In this document: piece after piece, positions 55,265 through 63,586 of the stretch | How the letters are laid out: every line of letters starts with the position of its first letter | Position numbering within the stretch: position 1 is the stretch's first letter | NCBI GenBank assembly: GCA_963789255.1 | Contig: CAWBJW010000002.1 | Location: 1,364,001-1,428,000, forward strand | Length of the DNA: 64,000 bases | Reading direction: 5' to 3' | Source: DATARH01 sp963789255 | Lineage (GTDB): Bacteria; Pseudomonadota; Alphaproteobacteria; ATCC43930; CGMCC-115725 | The notes under the pieces: model-generated | What the model saw: the letters and a program-made list of their open reading frames with translations, nothing else | Told to the model about the DNA's origin: nothing | Databases searched by the model: none | Position numbers and translations under genes: made by a program

Positions 55265-56259
55265 GAACCCGTCCGGGACAGCGCGCCGGGGTCTTCCGCG
55301 GATGATGCCGTTTTCTCTGCGGCGCGGACAAGATCGCCGAGAGCCGCGATGAAGCGCCGGTCGGTCCCGACCGTCGCCACCCGATGATAGCCCGGCACGC
55401 CGCAGGTTTCAGCCACGCGGCGATAGTCATGGTCGAGTTCGACCAGCGTCTCGGAATGCTCCGAAACGAACGAGATCGGCGCAACGACAACCGCAACGCC
55501 ATCACGTCCCGCCCGGCGCAGCTCCTCCTCGATCGAGGGCCCGAGCCAGGCCAGCGGTCCGACCCGGCTCTGATAGCATACCAGCCAATCGAGCCCCACT
55601 CGCCCCAGCGCCCGCACCACCGCAGCAGCCGTGCACTCGACCTCGCGCGGGTAGGGATCGCCGGCGCGCACGATCTTGAGCGGCAGCCCGTGCGCGCTGA
55701 ATAACAGGCGCACCGGCGCCGCGTCCGTGGCGGCAGTATCCAACGCACCGGCAATCGCGGCGGCCAAAGCCGACACAAAACCCGCGGCGGCCGGATAAGA
55801 CCGGATAATCCGGGTCGCGCCATCAAGCCCTTGCCGCGCCGCCTCGTGCCGCCATAACGCAAGCGATGACCCTGTCGTCGTCGTCGAAAATTGCGGATAG
55901 AGCGGCAACAGGACGATCGCGGCCGGCCGCCACGCCTTGACAGCACCGACCGCCGCCGCGGTTAGCGGATGCCAATAGCGCATCGCCACAAAACAACGAT
56001 AGCCAATGCCCAACTCCGCCTCGAGCGCCCGCGCCTGCGCCTCGGTGTTGGCAAGCAACGGCGAAGACCCGCCGAGCCGGGCGTAGATGCCGCGCGCAAC
56101 CACCGCCCGACGCGCCGCAATCAGCCATGCCAGCGGCAGCCGAAGCAGCGCCGGCAGCCCGATAATCGCCCGGTCACTGAACAGATTGTAGAGAAACGGC
56201 CGCACCGCACCAGGCGAATCGGGCCCGCCGAGGTTCATCAACACAACCGCGCAACGCAT
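55261..56259 (-). CDS. hemH: Ferrochelatase
   Basis: This 332-residue protein inserts ferrous iron into protoporphyrin IX, ending heme synthesis. It has VVLMNLGGPDSPGAVRPFLYNLF at the start, PLYPQFSTTTTGSS, FSAHGLPLKIVRAGDPYP with the catalytic His, and PISFVSEHSETLVELD with the second His and Glu. The ATG at 56259 lies five bases after the hemE stop, and hemJ overlaps its own stop. Confidence 0.96.
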   Translation of the reverse strand: MRCAVVLMNLGGPDSPGAVRPFLYNLFSDRAIIGLPALLRLPLAWLIAARRAVVARGIYARLGGSSPLLANTEAQARALEAELGIGYRCFVAMRYWHPLTAAAVGAVKAWRPAAIVLLPLYPQFSTTTTGSSLALWRHEAARQGLDGATRIIRSYPAAAGFVSALAAAIAGALDTAATDAAPVRLLFSAHGLPLKIVRAGDPYPREVECTAAAVVRALGRVGLDWLVCYQSRVGPLAWLGPSIEEELRRAGRDGVAVVVAPISFVSEHSETLVELDHDYRRVAETCGVPGYHRVATVGTDRRFIAALGDLVRAAEKTASSAEDPGALSRTGS

Positions 56260-56263
56260 CGCT

Positions 56264-57328
56264 TCAGGCGCTGTCGACAGGCTCGGCAAGCAGCCGCGCC
56301 AACGTGGCGACATTTTCCGGCGGAGTTTGCGGCAACACGCCGTGGCCGAGATTGAAGATGAAGGGCCCGCCGGCAAGCACGCCGCGAATCCGCGCGACCT
56401 CTTGCGCCAGCACCGATCCGCCGACGAGCAGCGCAACCGGGTCCAGATTGCCTTGCACCGCAACCAGGCCCTGCAGCTTCGCGCGGGCAACGCTCGCCGG
56501 GACCGCGCTGTCGATCCCGACCGCATCGATCCCCGTCTCCGCCGCGTAGCGCTGATAGAACAACCCGGCGCCCCGCGGAAAACCGATGACCGGGACCATC
56601 GGAAAGTCCTGTTTCAACCTGGCGACAATCCGCTGCGTCGGGTCGATCACCCAACGCTCGAAACCCGTTTCGGACAACACCCCGGCCCAGCTGTCGAACA
56701 GCTGCACCGCATCGACCCCCGCCGCGATCTGGCCCGACAGATAGGCTACAGTCGCTTCAACGAGAAGCTCGATCAGAGCGGCAAACCCGTTCGGGTCGCG
56801 AAAAGCCCAGGCCTTGGTTCGGCGAAAATCCCGGCTGGGGCCGCCCTCGACCATATAGGTCGCCACCGTCCACGGCGATCCGGCAAACCCGATCAACGCC
56901 GTTTCGGGCGGCATCCCGGCCCGGCTTCGCTGCACCGTTTCGTAAACCGCTCCCAGGCTGGAAAGTCCCGCCTCGTGCAGACCCGCGATACCGGTATCTT
57001 CCGCGATCGGCTCAAGCACCGGCCCGTCCTCGCCGAACGCAACCTTTTGTCCCAGTGCCTGCGGCACCAGCAGAATATCGGCGAACAAAATCGCCGCATC
57101 CATACCAAAACGGCGCACCGGCTGCACTGTCACCTCGGCCGCCAGCGCCGGCGTCAGGCAAAAATCGACAAAATCGCGGACCCGCATCCGCAGTGCACGG
57201 TATTCCGGCAGATACCGGCCAGCCTGACGCATCAGCCACCACGGCGGCCTTGCCAATGTTTCGCCAGCGAGCGCACGCAACAGTGGCTTCGATCGTCCAC
57301 CAGGTCTTTGGACTCTTCCAACTTCCAT
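56264..57328 (-). CDS. hemE: Uroporphyrinogen decarboxylase
   Basis: This 354-residue enzyme makes coproporphyrinogen III by four decarboxylations. It has PPWWLMRQAGRYLPEYRALR near the start, QPVRRFGMDAAILFADIL, GFAGSPWTVATYMVEG and LNLGHGVLP-type ending FIFNLGHGVLPQTPP. The start at 57328 has no clear ribosome site. It is the first gene of hemE-hemH-hemJ and borders the probable replication origin. Confidence 0.97.
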   Translation of the reverse strand: MEVGRVQRPGGRSKPLLRALAGETLARPPWWLMRQAGRYLPEYRALRMRVRDFVDFCLTPALAAEVTVQPVRRFGMDAAILFADILLVPQALGQKVAFGEDGPVLEPIAEDTGIAGLHEAGLSSLGAVYETVQRSRAGMPPETALIGFAGSPWTVATYMVEGGPSRDFRRTKAWAFRDPNGFAALIELLVEATVAYLSGQIAAGVDAVQLFDSWAGVLSETGFERWVIDPTQRIVARLKQDFPMVPVIGFPRGAGLFYQRYAAETGIDAVGIDSAVPASVARAKLQGLVAVQGNLDPVALLVGGSVLAQEVARIRGVLAGGPFIFNLGHGVLPQTPPENVATLARLLAEPVDSA

Positions 57329-57713
57329 AATATTTTTAGAATCTAAATGATGTGGTTGATGATGAAGATGGGTCGAAGAAACCGGGGATTAACGGGTATT
57401 CCCGAAATTTTCCCGGATCGCCACCGCTTGCGTAAGGTTTGCGGCAGCCTGTGTACAAGGCTAGAATCGGGTGGCCGGCCGGGGTCTGGAAGGGCGACGA
57501 CCGCGTATAAAACCGGAAGAACAGGGTCGGCGATCCGACTTTGCCCGATCGGCCGGGGATGGGGACAATGGTGTTTGTGCGGTTGATAACGGCTAGGTTA
57601 GCGAATCCGGATCGGGGGCAAAAACCGTCGGCGGAAGGGAAACTGTGGGTTTCGCCCGCTTGGCGCCGATCGATCCACAGGGTTGAGCGGATCGCGCTCG
57701 GGGCGAGGGTATC
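57329..57713. other. oriC: Probable chromosomal replication origin (oriC)
   Basis: This 385-base gap lies between diverging hemE and ppsR, the place of the Caulobacter and Rickettsia origins. An AT-rich block (57327-57360, with TAATATTTTTAGAATC) could unwind. Words close to the DnaA box TTATNCACA occur at 57351-57359, 57450-57458, 57644-57652 and 57671-57679, each with about seven of nine matches. Two parS sites are 10-12 kb away and most genes on each side point outward. No gene is seen inside. Confidence 0.75.
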
Positions 57714-58538
57714 GTGGCGCTGACCCGGTTTCATCTTCATCTCGTTTCCGATTCGACCGGCGATACTGTCCATTCCGTCGCGCGCGCTTGCCTCGTCCAG
57801 TTTGATGAAGCCCAGGCTATCGAGCATGTCTGGAGCATGGTGCGCACCCGCAGTCAGATTGATCGCGTGCTCGCCGGCATCGAGGCCAATCGTGGTCTTG
57901 TCCTCTTTACCATGGTAGACGACGCCCTGCGGCACGTCTTGCAGGACGGATGCCGGCGGTCCCAGGTGCCGGCGATCCCGGTGCTCGATCCGGTCATCAG
58001 CGCGCTCGCGTCCTATCTGGGCCGTGAGAGCCGCGGCTTGCCCGGCAAACAGCATCTGCTCGACAGCGAGTATTTTGGCCGCATCGATGCGATGACCTTT
58101 GCCATCAACCACGATGATGGTCAATCGAGCTGGGGAATCAACGATGCCGATGTCTGCCTGGTCGGCGTGTCGCGCACCTCGAAGACGCCGACCTGCCTGT
58201 ATCTCGCCAATCGCGGCGTCAAGGCGGCGAATGTTCCGTTCGTGCCGGGGGTGCCGCTGCCGCCGGAGTTGCTGCATGCCGAGAAGCCGCTGATCGTCGG
58301 GCTGACCAACGACCCTGAACGGTTGATTCATCTGCGCCGCAACCGGCTCAGCATGCTCGATCACGACGAGGCCACCGATTATACCGATCTCGAGGCGGTA
58401 CGCGCCGAGGTCCGCGAGGCGCGGCGCATCTTCGCCGAGCATCATTGGCCGGTCATCGACGTGACCCGCCGCTCTATCGAAGAAACCGCATCGTCGGTCT
58501 CCAGATTGCTGACGCGCCGTCATGGCGGCGATGGCTGA
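57714..58538 (+). CDS. ppsR: Pyruvate, water/phosphate dikinase regulatory protein (DUF299)
   Basis: This 274-residue protein is a bifunctional kinase/pyrophosphorylase that switches phosphoenolpyruvate-forming dikinases on and off. It has LHLVSDSTGDTVHSVARACL at the start and the P-loop GVSRTSKTPTCLYLANRG, then RLIHLRRNRLSML. In alphaproteobacteria it is the RP001-type gene next to the origin. The start is a GTG at 57714 with GAGGGT just upstream. Its stop overlaps the start of maf by 17 bases. Confidence 0.93.
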   Translation: MALTRFHLHLVSDSTGDTVHSVARACLVQFDEAQAIEHVWSMVRTRSQIDRVLAGIEANRGLVLFTMVDDALRHVLQDGCRRSQVPAIPVLDPVISALASYLGRESRGLPGKQHLLDSEYFGRIDAMTFAINHDDGQSSWGINDADVCLVGVSRTSKTPTCLYLANRGVKAANVPFVPGVPLPPELLHAEKPLIVGLTNDPERLIHLRRNRLSMLDHDEATDYTDLEAVRAEVREARRIFAEHHWPVIDVTRRSIEETASSVSRLLTRRHGGDG

Positions 58539-59130
58539 GGGGTTGATCCTTGCCTCGGCGAGTGCGGCGCGGGCGGCCCTGCTGCGGGCGGCGGGAATCG
58601 CCTTCGCAATCGAGCCGGCAGGGATCGATGAAGCCCGGCTGAAGCGCGCCGCGCGCTGCGCCGGCGATTCGGCGATCGATTGTGCGGCTGCCCTGGCAAC
58701 AGCAAAGGCCTGCGTTGTTTCCGATCGCATTCCGCAAGCCCTCGTCATCGGCGCCGATCAGGTTCTTGTGGTGGGATCGGAATGGTTCGACAAGCCCGCC
58801 GATCTCGGCGAAGCGGAGGCGCAGTTGCGGGCATTGCGCGGCCGAACCCATATGCTGGCGACCGCCGTGTGCGTTGCGTGCGGCGGGGCGCCGCTGTGGC
58901 GCGCGACAAGCGCACCGGAAATGACGATGCGGCAGTTCAGCGAGGGGTTTCTTGAGTGGTATATTGCCGCCGAAGGCGAGGTTCTGCTCGGCTCGGTCGG
59001 TGCCTATCGCCTGGAGGGCAGGGGCGTGCAGCTGTTCTCGCGAATCGTCGGCGACCACTTCGCCGTCCTCGGACTGCCGCTGATCGAGTTGCTCGGCTTT
59101 CTGCGCGAGCAGGGCGTGGTGTTGAGATGA
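58522..59130 (+). CDS. maf: Maf family nucleotide pyrophosphatase
   Basis: This 202-residue protein hydrolyses non-standard or modified nucleoside triphosphates. It has LILASASAARAALLRAAGI at the start, VIGADQVLVV and the later EGEVLLGSVGAYRLEGRGVQLF, which are the conserved Maf blocks. Two ATGs (58522, 58531) are usable. It overlaps the end of ppsR, so they are translated together. The typical order ppsR-maf-aroE-coaE-dnaQ is kept. Confidence 0.9.
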   Translation: MAAMAEGLILASASAARAALLRAAGIAFAIEPAGIDEARLKRAARCAGDSAIDCAAALATAKACVVSDRIPQALVIGADQVLVVGSEWFDKPADLGEAEAQLRALRGRTHMLATAVCVACGGAPLWRATSAPEMTMRQFSEGFLEWYIAAEGEVLLGSVGAYRLEGRGVQLFSRIVGDHFAVLGLPLIELLGFLREQGVVLR

Positions 59131-59140
59131 GGACCGGCGA

Positions 59141-60004
59141 GTGAGGATCACCGGCAGGACGCTGCTCGCCGGGATCATGGGCTGGCCGGTCGCCCACTCG
59201 CGCTCCCCGGCATTGCATAATTTCTGGCTCGACGAGCACCGGATCGACGGGGTCTATGTACCGCTGCCGGTCCGTCCCGAACGGCTCGCGCAGGCCCTGC
59301 GGGCGCTGCCGGCGCTCGGTTTTCGCGGCTGCAACCTGACATTGCCGCACAAGCAGGCGGCGCTGTCGATCGTCGACCGGGTCGACCCGCTCGCCCGGCG
59401 CATCGGCGCGATCAACACGGTCGTCGCCGGGGCTGACGGCAGCCTGGAGGGGCGCAATACCGATGCCTACGGGTTTCGCGAAAACCTGCGCGACAGCGTC
59501 CCGGACTGGAACCCCGCGGCCGGCCCCGCGACCGTGCTCGGCGCCGGCGGTGCTTCCCGCGCCGTCGTGGCGGCGCTGATCGAAGCCGGCGTTGCGGAGA
59601 TCCGGCTGGTGAACCGCACGCTGGCGCGTGCCGAACGGGTTGCCGAGGAAGTTGCGGCTCCGCCCAGCCGGATGTCGATTCACCCGTGGCATGGGCGTGA
59701 CGCCGCGCTGCAGGATGCCGGGCTTCTGGTCAACACGACGAGCCTCGGCATGACCGGCGAGCCGGAATTGGAAATCGATCTCTCGCGATTGCCGCTGACC
59801 GCGGTTGTCGTCGACATCGTTTATGTCCCGCTCGAAACGGCATTGCTGGCGGCGGCGCGGCGGCGCGGCCTTCGCACCGTCGATGGTCTCGGCATGTTGC
59901 TGCATCAGGGCCGACCGGGGTTCGAGGCGTGGTTCGGGACAGCGGTGCAGGCGACCCGCAATTTGCGCGCGGCCGTTCTGACGACGCTCGCCGTGCCGCG
60001 GTGA
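59141..60004 (+). CDS. aroE: Shikimate dehydrogenase
   Basis: This 287-residue enzyme reduces 3-dehydroshikimate with NADPH in aromatic amino acid synthesis. It has GWPVAHSRSPALHNFWL, the catalytic Lys and Asn in GCNLTLPHKQAAL, the cofactor loop VLGAGGASRAVVAAL, NRTLARAE and DGLGMLLHQG at the end. The start is a GTG at 59141. Its stop overlaps the coaE start (GTGA). Confidence 0.95.
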   Translation: MRITGRTLLAGIMGWPVAHSRSPALHNFWLDEHRIDGVYVPLPVRPERLAQALRALPALGFRGCNLTLPHKQAALSIVDRVDPLARRIGAINTVVAGADGSLEGRNTDAYGFRENLRDSVPDWNPAAGPATVLGAGGASRAVVAALIEAGVAEIRLVNRTLARAERVAEEVAAPPSRMSIHPWHGRDAALQDAGLLVNTTSLGMTGEPELEIDLSRLPLTAVVVDIVYVPLETALLAAARRRGLRTVDGLGMLLHQGRPGFEAWFGTAVQATRNLRAAVLTTLAVPR

Positions 60005-60639
60005 TCATCCTCGGCCTCACCGGTTCGATCGGGATGGGAAAAAGTAACGCCGCGGCGACGCTGCGGCGCCTCGGCGTGCCGTTGTTCGATGCCGACGCGA
60101 CGGTCCACCGGCTGCTCGGACCGGGCGGCGCCGCAGTCGAAGCGGTCGAAGCGGTGTTTCCCGATGTCCGCAACGAAGCGGGCGGGATCGATCGTCGGCG
60201 ATTGGGCCGGCTGGTGTTCGGAGACCCGCCGGCGTTGCGTCGGCTCGAAGGGATCCTTCATCCGATGGTTCGGCGCGCCGAAGCGCGGTTTGTGGCGCGG
60301 GCCCGGGCCCGGCACGAGCCGCTCGTCGTGCTCGACATCCCGCTCCTGTTCGAGAGCGGTGGCATCGAGCGCTGCGATTTCGCGTTGGTGGTCACCGCGC
60401 CGCTACGGCTGCAACGCGAACGGGTGATGCGCCGGCCGGGAATGAGCGAAGATCGCTTTGCGAAAATCCTGCGGGCTCAGATGCCGGATCGCGAAAAACG
60501 GCGGCGGGCCGATTTTGTCGTCGCGACCGCGCTTGGCCGCGGCGCGACGTTTCGGGGGCTGAAGGCGATTGTCAGAGCGCTGCGGCAGGCGCCGCCCGCG
60601 CGGCGGGGCCGGGGGGAAAGACGATGCGCGAGGTTGTGA
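60001..60639 (+). CDS. coaE: Dephospho-CoA kinase
   Basis: This 212-residue enzyme performs the last step of coenzyme A synthesis. It has the P-loop GLTGSIGMGKS (residues 5-15), the DADATVHRLL block, and LDIPLLFESGG. The start is a GTG at 60001, overlapping the aroE stop. The C-terminal tail after residue 190 is basic and variable (PPARRGRGERRC) and overlaps dnaQ by 16 bases. Confidence 0.94.
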   Translation: MIILGLTGSIGMGKSNAAATLRRLGVPLFDADATVHRLLGPGGAAVEAVEAVFPDVRNEAGGIDRRRLGRLVFGDPPALRRLEGILHPMVRRAEARFVARARARHEPLVVLDIPLLFESGGIERCDFALVVTAPLRLQRERVMRRPGMSEDRFAKILRAQMPDREKRRRADFVVATALGRGATFRGLKAIVRALRQAPPARRGRGERRCARL

Positions 60640-61307
60640 TCGACACCGAAACCACGGGTCTCGACCCGCGGGACGGGCACCGGATCGTCGAGATCGCGTG
60701 TCTCGAACTGATTCGCCATGTGCCGACCGGGCGGAAGTTTCACCGCTACGTCAATCCGGAGCGCGATATTCCGGCAGACGCTGTCGGGGTCCACGGGCTG
60801 ACTGCCGGGTTTCTCGCCGGGCATCCGCCTTTCGCGGCGATCGCTGACGAAATGGCGGCCTTTATCGCCGGCGACCGGCTGGTCATTCACAACGCCGAAT
60901 TCGATCTTGCGTTTATCAACGCCGAACTGGCGCGGCTTGGCCGCGGCCCGCTCGCCTGTCCCTTTGTCGATACGCTCGCGGTGGCGCGCCGCCGGTTTCC
61001 GGGCGCGCCCGCCAGCCTGGACGCGCTGTGCCGGCGCTTCGCGATCGACCTGTCGGCGCGCGACAAGCATGGCGCCGAGGTCGATTGCGGCCTCCTGGCC
61101 GCGGTTTACATCGAGCTGCTCGGCGGCAGGCAGCCGGGCCTCGACTTTGCCGCGATCGGTCTCGATGATGTCGCCGACAGGATTGGCGCGCCGCACGATC
61201 GCCCGCCGCTTCCGGCGCGCCCGCACGCGCCCTCGGTCGAAGAGCTGGCAGCGCACCGGGCAATGTTGGCCGCGATCGCCTCGCCGCTGTGGCTCGATGC
61301 GGGCTGA
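60624..61307 (+). CDS. dnaQ: DNA polymerase III epsilon subunit (3'-5' exonuclease)
   Basis: This 227-residue proofreading exonuclease has Exo I DTETTGLD (residues 7-14), Exo II HNAEFDLAF and Exo III HGAEVDCGLLA, with all four carboxylates and the catalytic His. Its C-terminal region contacts the polymerase subunit. GGGGGGAAAG precedes the ATG. It overlaps coaE by 16 bases and is convergent with secB, with a 12-base gap. Confidence 0.95.
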   Translation: MREVVIDTETTGLDPRDGHRIVEIACLELIRHVPTGRKFHRYVNPERDIPADAVGVHGLTAGFLAGHPPFAAIADEMAAFIAGDRLVIHNAEFDLAFINAELARLGRGPLACPFVDTLAVARRRFPGAPASLDALCRRFAIDLSARDKHGAEVDCGLLAAVYIELLGGRQPGLDFAAIGLDDVADRIGAPHDRPPLPARPHAPSVEELAAHRAMLAAIASPLWLDAG

Positions 61308-61319
61308 TTGCGGCAGGGA

Positions 61320-61838
61320 TCAGGCGGTGGCGCCGGCAGGCGCCGGATTGCCTCCCGAGGCTGTGGCGGCATTGCGCCGCAGCAGCTCGCCAAAATCGAT
61401 CGGGTTGATCATCAGCGGCGGAAATCCGCCATCGCGCGTCGTCTCGGCGATGATGTTTCGGGCAAACGGAAAGAGCAGCCGCGGCGTCTCGACCAGCACC
61501 ACCGGGCTCAGCAGTTCCTGCGGCACGTTGCGGACCGTGATCAGCCCGGCGTAGGCGAGCTCGACGAGGAACAGCGCCTCGCCCTGCACCTTGGCGCTGG
61601 CATTGATCGTCAGCACGACCTCGTAATTCTCCGGGCCCATGCTCTGTGCCTTGACATCGACATTGATCTCGACCGAAGGCGGGGCGCTCTGCTGTCTTAG
61701 GCTGGCCGGTGCACGCGGGTTCTCGAATGACAAGTCTTTGATGTATTGGGCATTGATGAGCAGCTGCTGTGCTTGTGTCGGTTCGGCCGCCGCCGGTAGC
61801 GGAGCCGATGGACCGTTGCCTGTCGCCTCTTGCGCCAT
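61320..61838 (-). CDS. secB: Protein-export chaperone SecB
   Basis: This 172-residue chaperone keeps precursor proteins unfolded and delivers them to SecA. It has LLINAQYIKDLSFENPRAP, INVDVKAQSMGPENYEVVL, LFLVELAYAGLITV and the ending block RDGGFPPLMINPIDFGELL. All are typical. The start gives a short flexible N-terminus (residues 1-22). It is divergent from the Tim44 gene, in the usual alphaproteobacterial arrangement. Confidence 0.96.
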   Translation of the reverse strand: MAQEATGNGPSAPLPAAAEPTQAQQLLINAQYIKDLSFENPRAPASLRQQSAPPSVEINVDVKAQSMGPENYEVVLTINASAKVQGEALFLVELAYAGLITVRNVPQELLSPVVLVETPRLLFPFARNIIAETTRDGGFPPLMINPIDFGELLRRNAATASGGNPAPAGATA

Positions 61839-62038
61839 GATCGTCTCCGAGCGGCCTGAGCACCTTGGCTAGCACGGATGGCATGATCGTATCAATCGGG
61901 CGCGCCGCGGCGCGCCGATCGGGCAGCCGCAGCGCAGTCGGGGCGGCAGCGCTTGCCGGCGGCCCGATGACAGCCTATCTACCTTGGCACCCACCCGTCC
62001 CCGGGCCGTTCCGGGATAAGCGCAGGGACCCGGAAGAG

Positions 62039-62716
62039 ATGGATGATTTCTCGCATTACTTCGACATCGTCCTGTTTGCGATGGTGGCGGGGTTCCTGGT
62101 CCTGCGGCTGCGCAGCGTCCTCGGCCGCCGCACCGGACATCAGGGACAGCCCGATCCGGTGTTGCGGCGGGCCGAGGCGCCAGCGGACAAGCTGGGAGAC
62201 AAGGTGGTTGCGCTCGGCAACCGCGTCCCGCCGCCGCCGCCCGTGGTTACCGCCACGCCGGCCGACGCCGTCGCGGTGGGCGTGGAGCGCATCCGCGCCG
62301 CCGATCCGAGCTTCGACCCGGCGCATTTCGTCGACGGCGCGCGGGTCGCCTTCGGGATGGTCGTCGATGCCTTCGCCGGCGGCGACAAGGCGCGACTGCG
62401 ACCGCTGTTGAGCGATGATGTCTACAAGCCGTTTGCCGCCGCGATCGACGAGCGTGGCGCGGCGGGGGAGAAACTCGAGACGCGCATCCTGCAGCTCAAG
62501 CGCCTGGACATCACCGAGGCCGGCATCACCGGCCGCGTCGCACGGGTCACGGTCAAGTTCGTCTCGGATCAGATCAATGTGTTGCGCGCCCATGACGGCA
62601 GCATCGTCGATGGCGATCCCGATCACGGGATCGAAAAGACCGATTTCTGGAGCTTTGCCCGCGACACCGGCTCGGCCGACCCGAACTGGGTCCTGGTGGC
62701 GACCGCCAGCGGCTGA
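62039..62716 (+). CDS. Tim44 domain membrane protein
   Basis: This 225-residue protein has one N-terminal membrane helix (MDDFSHYFDIVLFAMVAGFL), a linker with Pro and Ala, and a Tim44/TimA-like domain (residues about 80-220, with FVDGARVAFGMVVDAFAGGD, LLSDDVYKPFAAAI and a final TDFWSFARDTG). The alphaproteobacterial homologue in Caulobacter (TimA) is involved in envelope function. The ATG at 62039 is much better than an upstream start that would add a basic tail. It is divergent from secB. Confidence 0.87.
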   Translation: MDDFSHYFDIVLFAMVAGFLVLRLRSVLGRRTGHQGQPDPVLRRAEAPADKLGDKVVALGNRVPPPPPVVTATPADAVAVGVERIRAADPSFDPAHFVDGARVAFGMVVDAFAGGDKARLRPLLSDDVYKPFAAAIDERGAAGEKLETRILQLKRLDITEAGITGRVARVTVKFVSDQINVLRAHDGSIVDGDPDHGIEKTDFWSFARDTGSADPNWVLVATASG

Positions 62717-62814
62717 CCCGGGCACAAAATCGCGTCATTCCGGGGCGTTCCCGTTCAGTTGTTCGGCGGCGCTGCGCTCCCTGTGTTGGCGCAAGCGCTT
62801 GAGAGGGTGCCGAA

Positions 62815-63579
62815 ATGGCCGAGCCGGCGCGCGTCGCGCTGTTGGTGACCTGCCTCGTCGATCTGTTCCGGCCGAGCGTCGGCTTTGCTGCGGTCGCCTT
62901 GCTGGAGGCGGCCGGCTGCACGGTCGAGGTGCCCCGCGCCCAGACCTGCTGCGGCCAGCCGGCCTTCAATTCGGGCGACCGCGGCGACGCCAAGGCGATC
63001 GCCCGGCAGGTCATAGCGGCTTTCGCCGGCTATGACTATGTGGTCGCACCGTCGGGCTCCTGCGCCGGCATGGTCAAGGTGCATTACCCCGAGCTGTTCG
63101 CCGACGACCCGGCGCTGCGGGTAGAGGCCGAGGAACTGGCATCGCGAACCTTCGAACTGGTCTCGTTTCTGGTCGATGTCCGCGGCATGACCGAGGTTGC
63201 CGCGCGCTGGGAGAAGAGCGCAACCTACCATGACGGCTGTTCCGGGCTGCGCGAGCTCGGCGTCAAGGCGCAGCCGCGCCATCTGCTCGCCGCGGTCGCG
63301 GGCCTGCGCCTTTGCGAGCTGCCGGGGGCGGAGGTGTGCTGCGGCTTTGGCGGCACGTTCTGCGTCAAATACCCGGAAATTTCTGACAAGATGGTCAGCG
63401 ACAAGGCGGCCGACATCGCCGCGACCGGGGCCGATGCGGTGCTCGCCGGCGATCTCGGCTGCCTGTTGAACATCGCCGGCAAACTGTCGCGGCTCGGCAT
63501 CCCGGTCGAAGTGCGCCACATCGCCGAGGTGTTGGCCGGGATGGCCGATGGGCCCGCGATCGGCGCGCCCGGCTCATAG
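62815..63579 (+). CDS. lutA: (Fe-S)-binding protein LutA/LldE of lactate utilisation
   Basis: This 254-residue protein has two cysteine-rich CCG domains: RAQTCCGQPAFNSGD and GAEVCCGFGGTFCVKYPE. Other blocks are YDYVVAPSGSCAGMVKVHY and ATYHDGCSGLREL. The pattern fits LutA of the LutABC lactate oxidation system, with heterodisulfide-reductase-type clusters. GAGAGGG precedes the ATG. It begins a lutA-lutB unit; lutC would lie beyond the window. Confidence 0.9.
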   Translation: MAEPARVALLVTCLVDLFRPSVGFAAVALLEAAGCTVEVPRAQTCCGQPAFNSGDRGDAKAIARQVIAAFAGYDYVVAPSGSCAGMVKVHYPELFADDPALRVEAEELASRTFELVSFLVDVRGMTEVAARWEKSATYHDGCSGLRELGVKAQPRHLLAAVAGLRLCELPGAEVCCGFGGTFCVKYPEISDKMVSDKAADIAATGADAVLAGDLGCLLNIAGKLSRLGIPVEVRHIAEVLAGMADGPAIGAPGS

Positions 63580-63586
63580 CGCGAGC

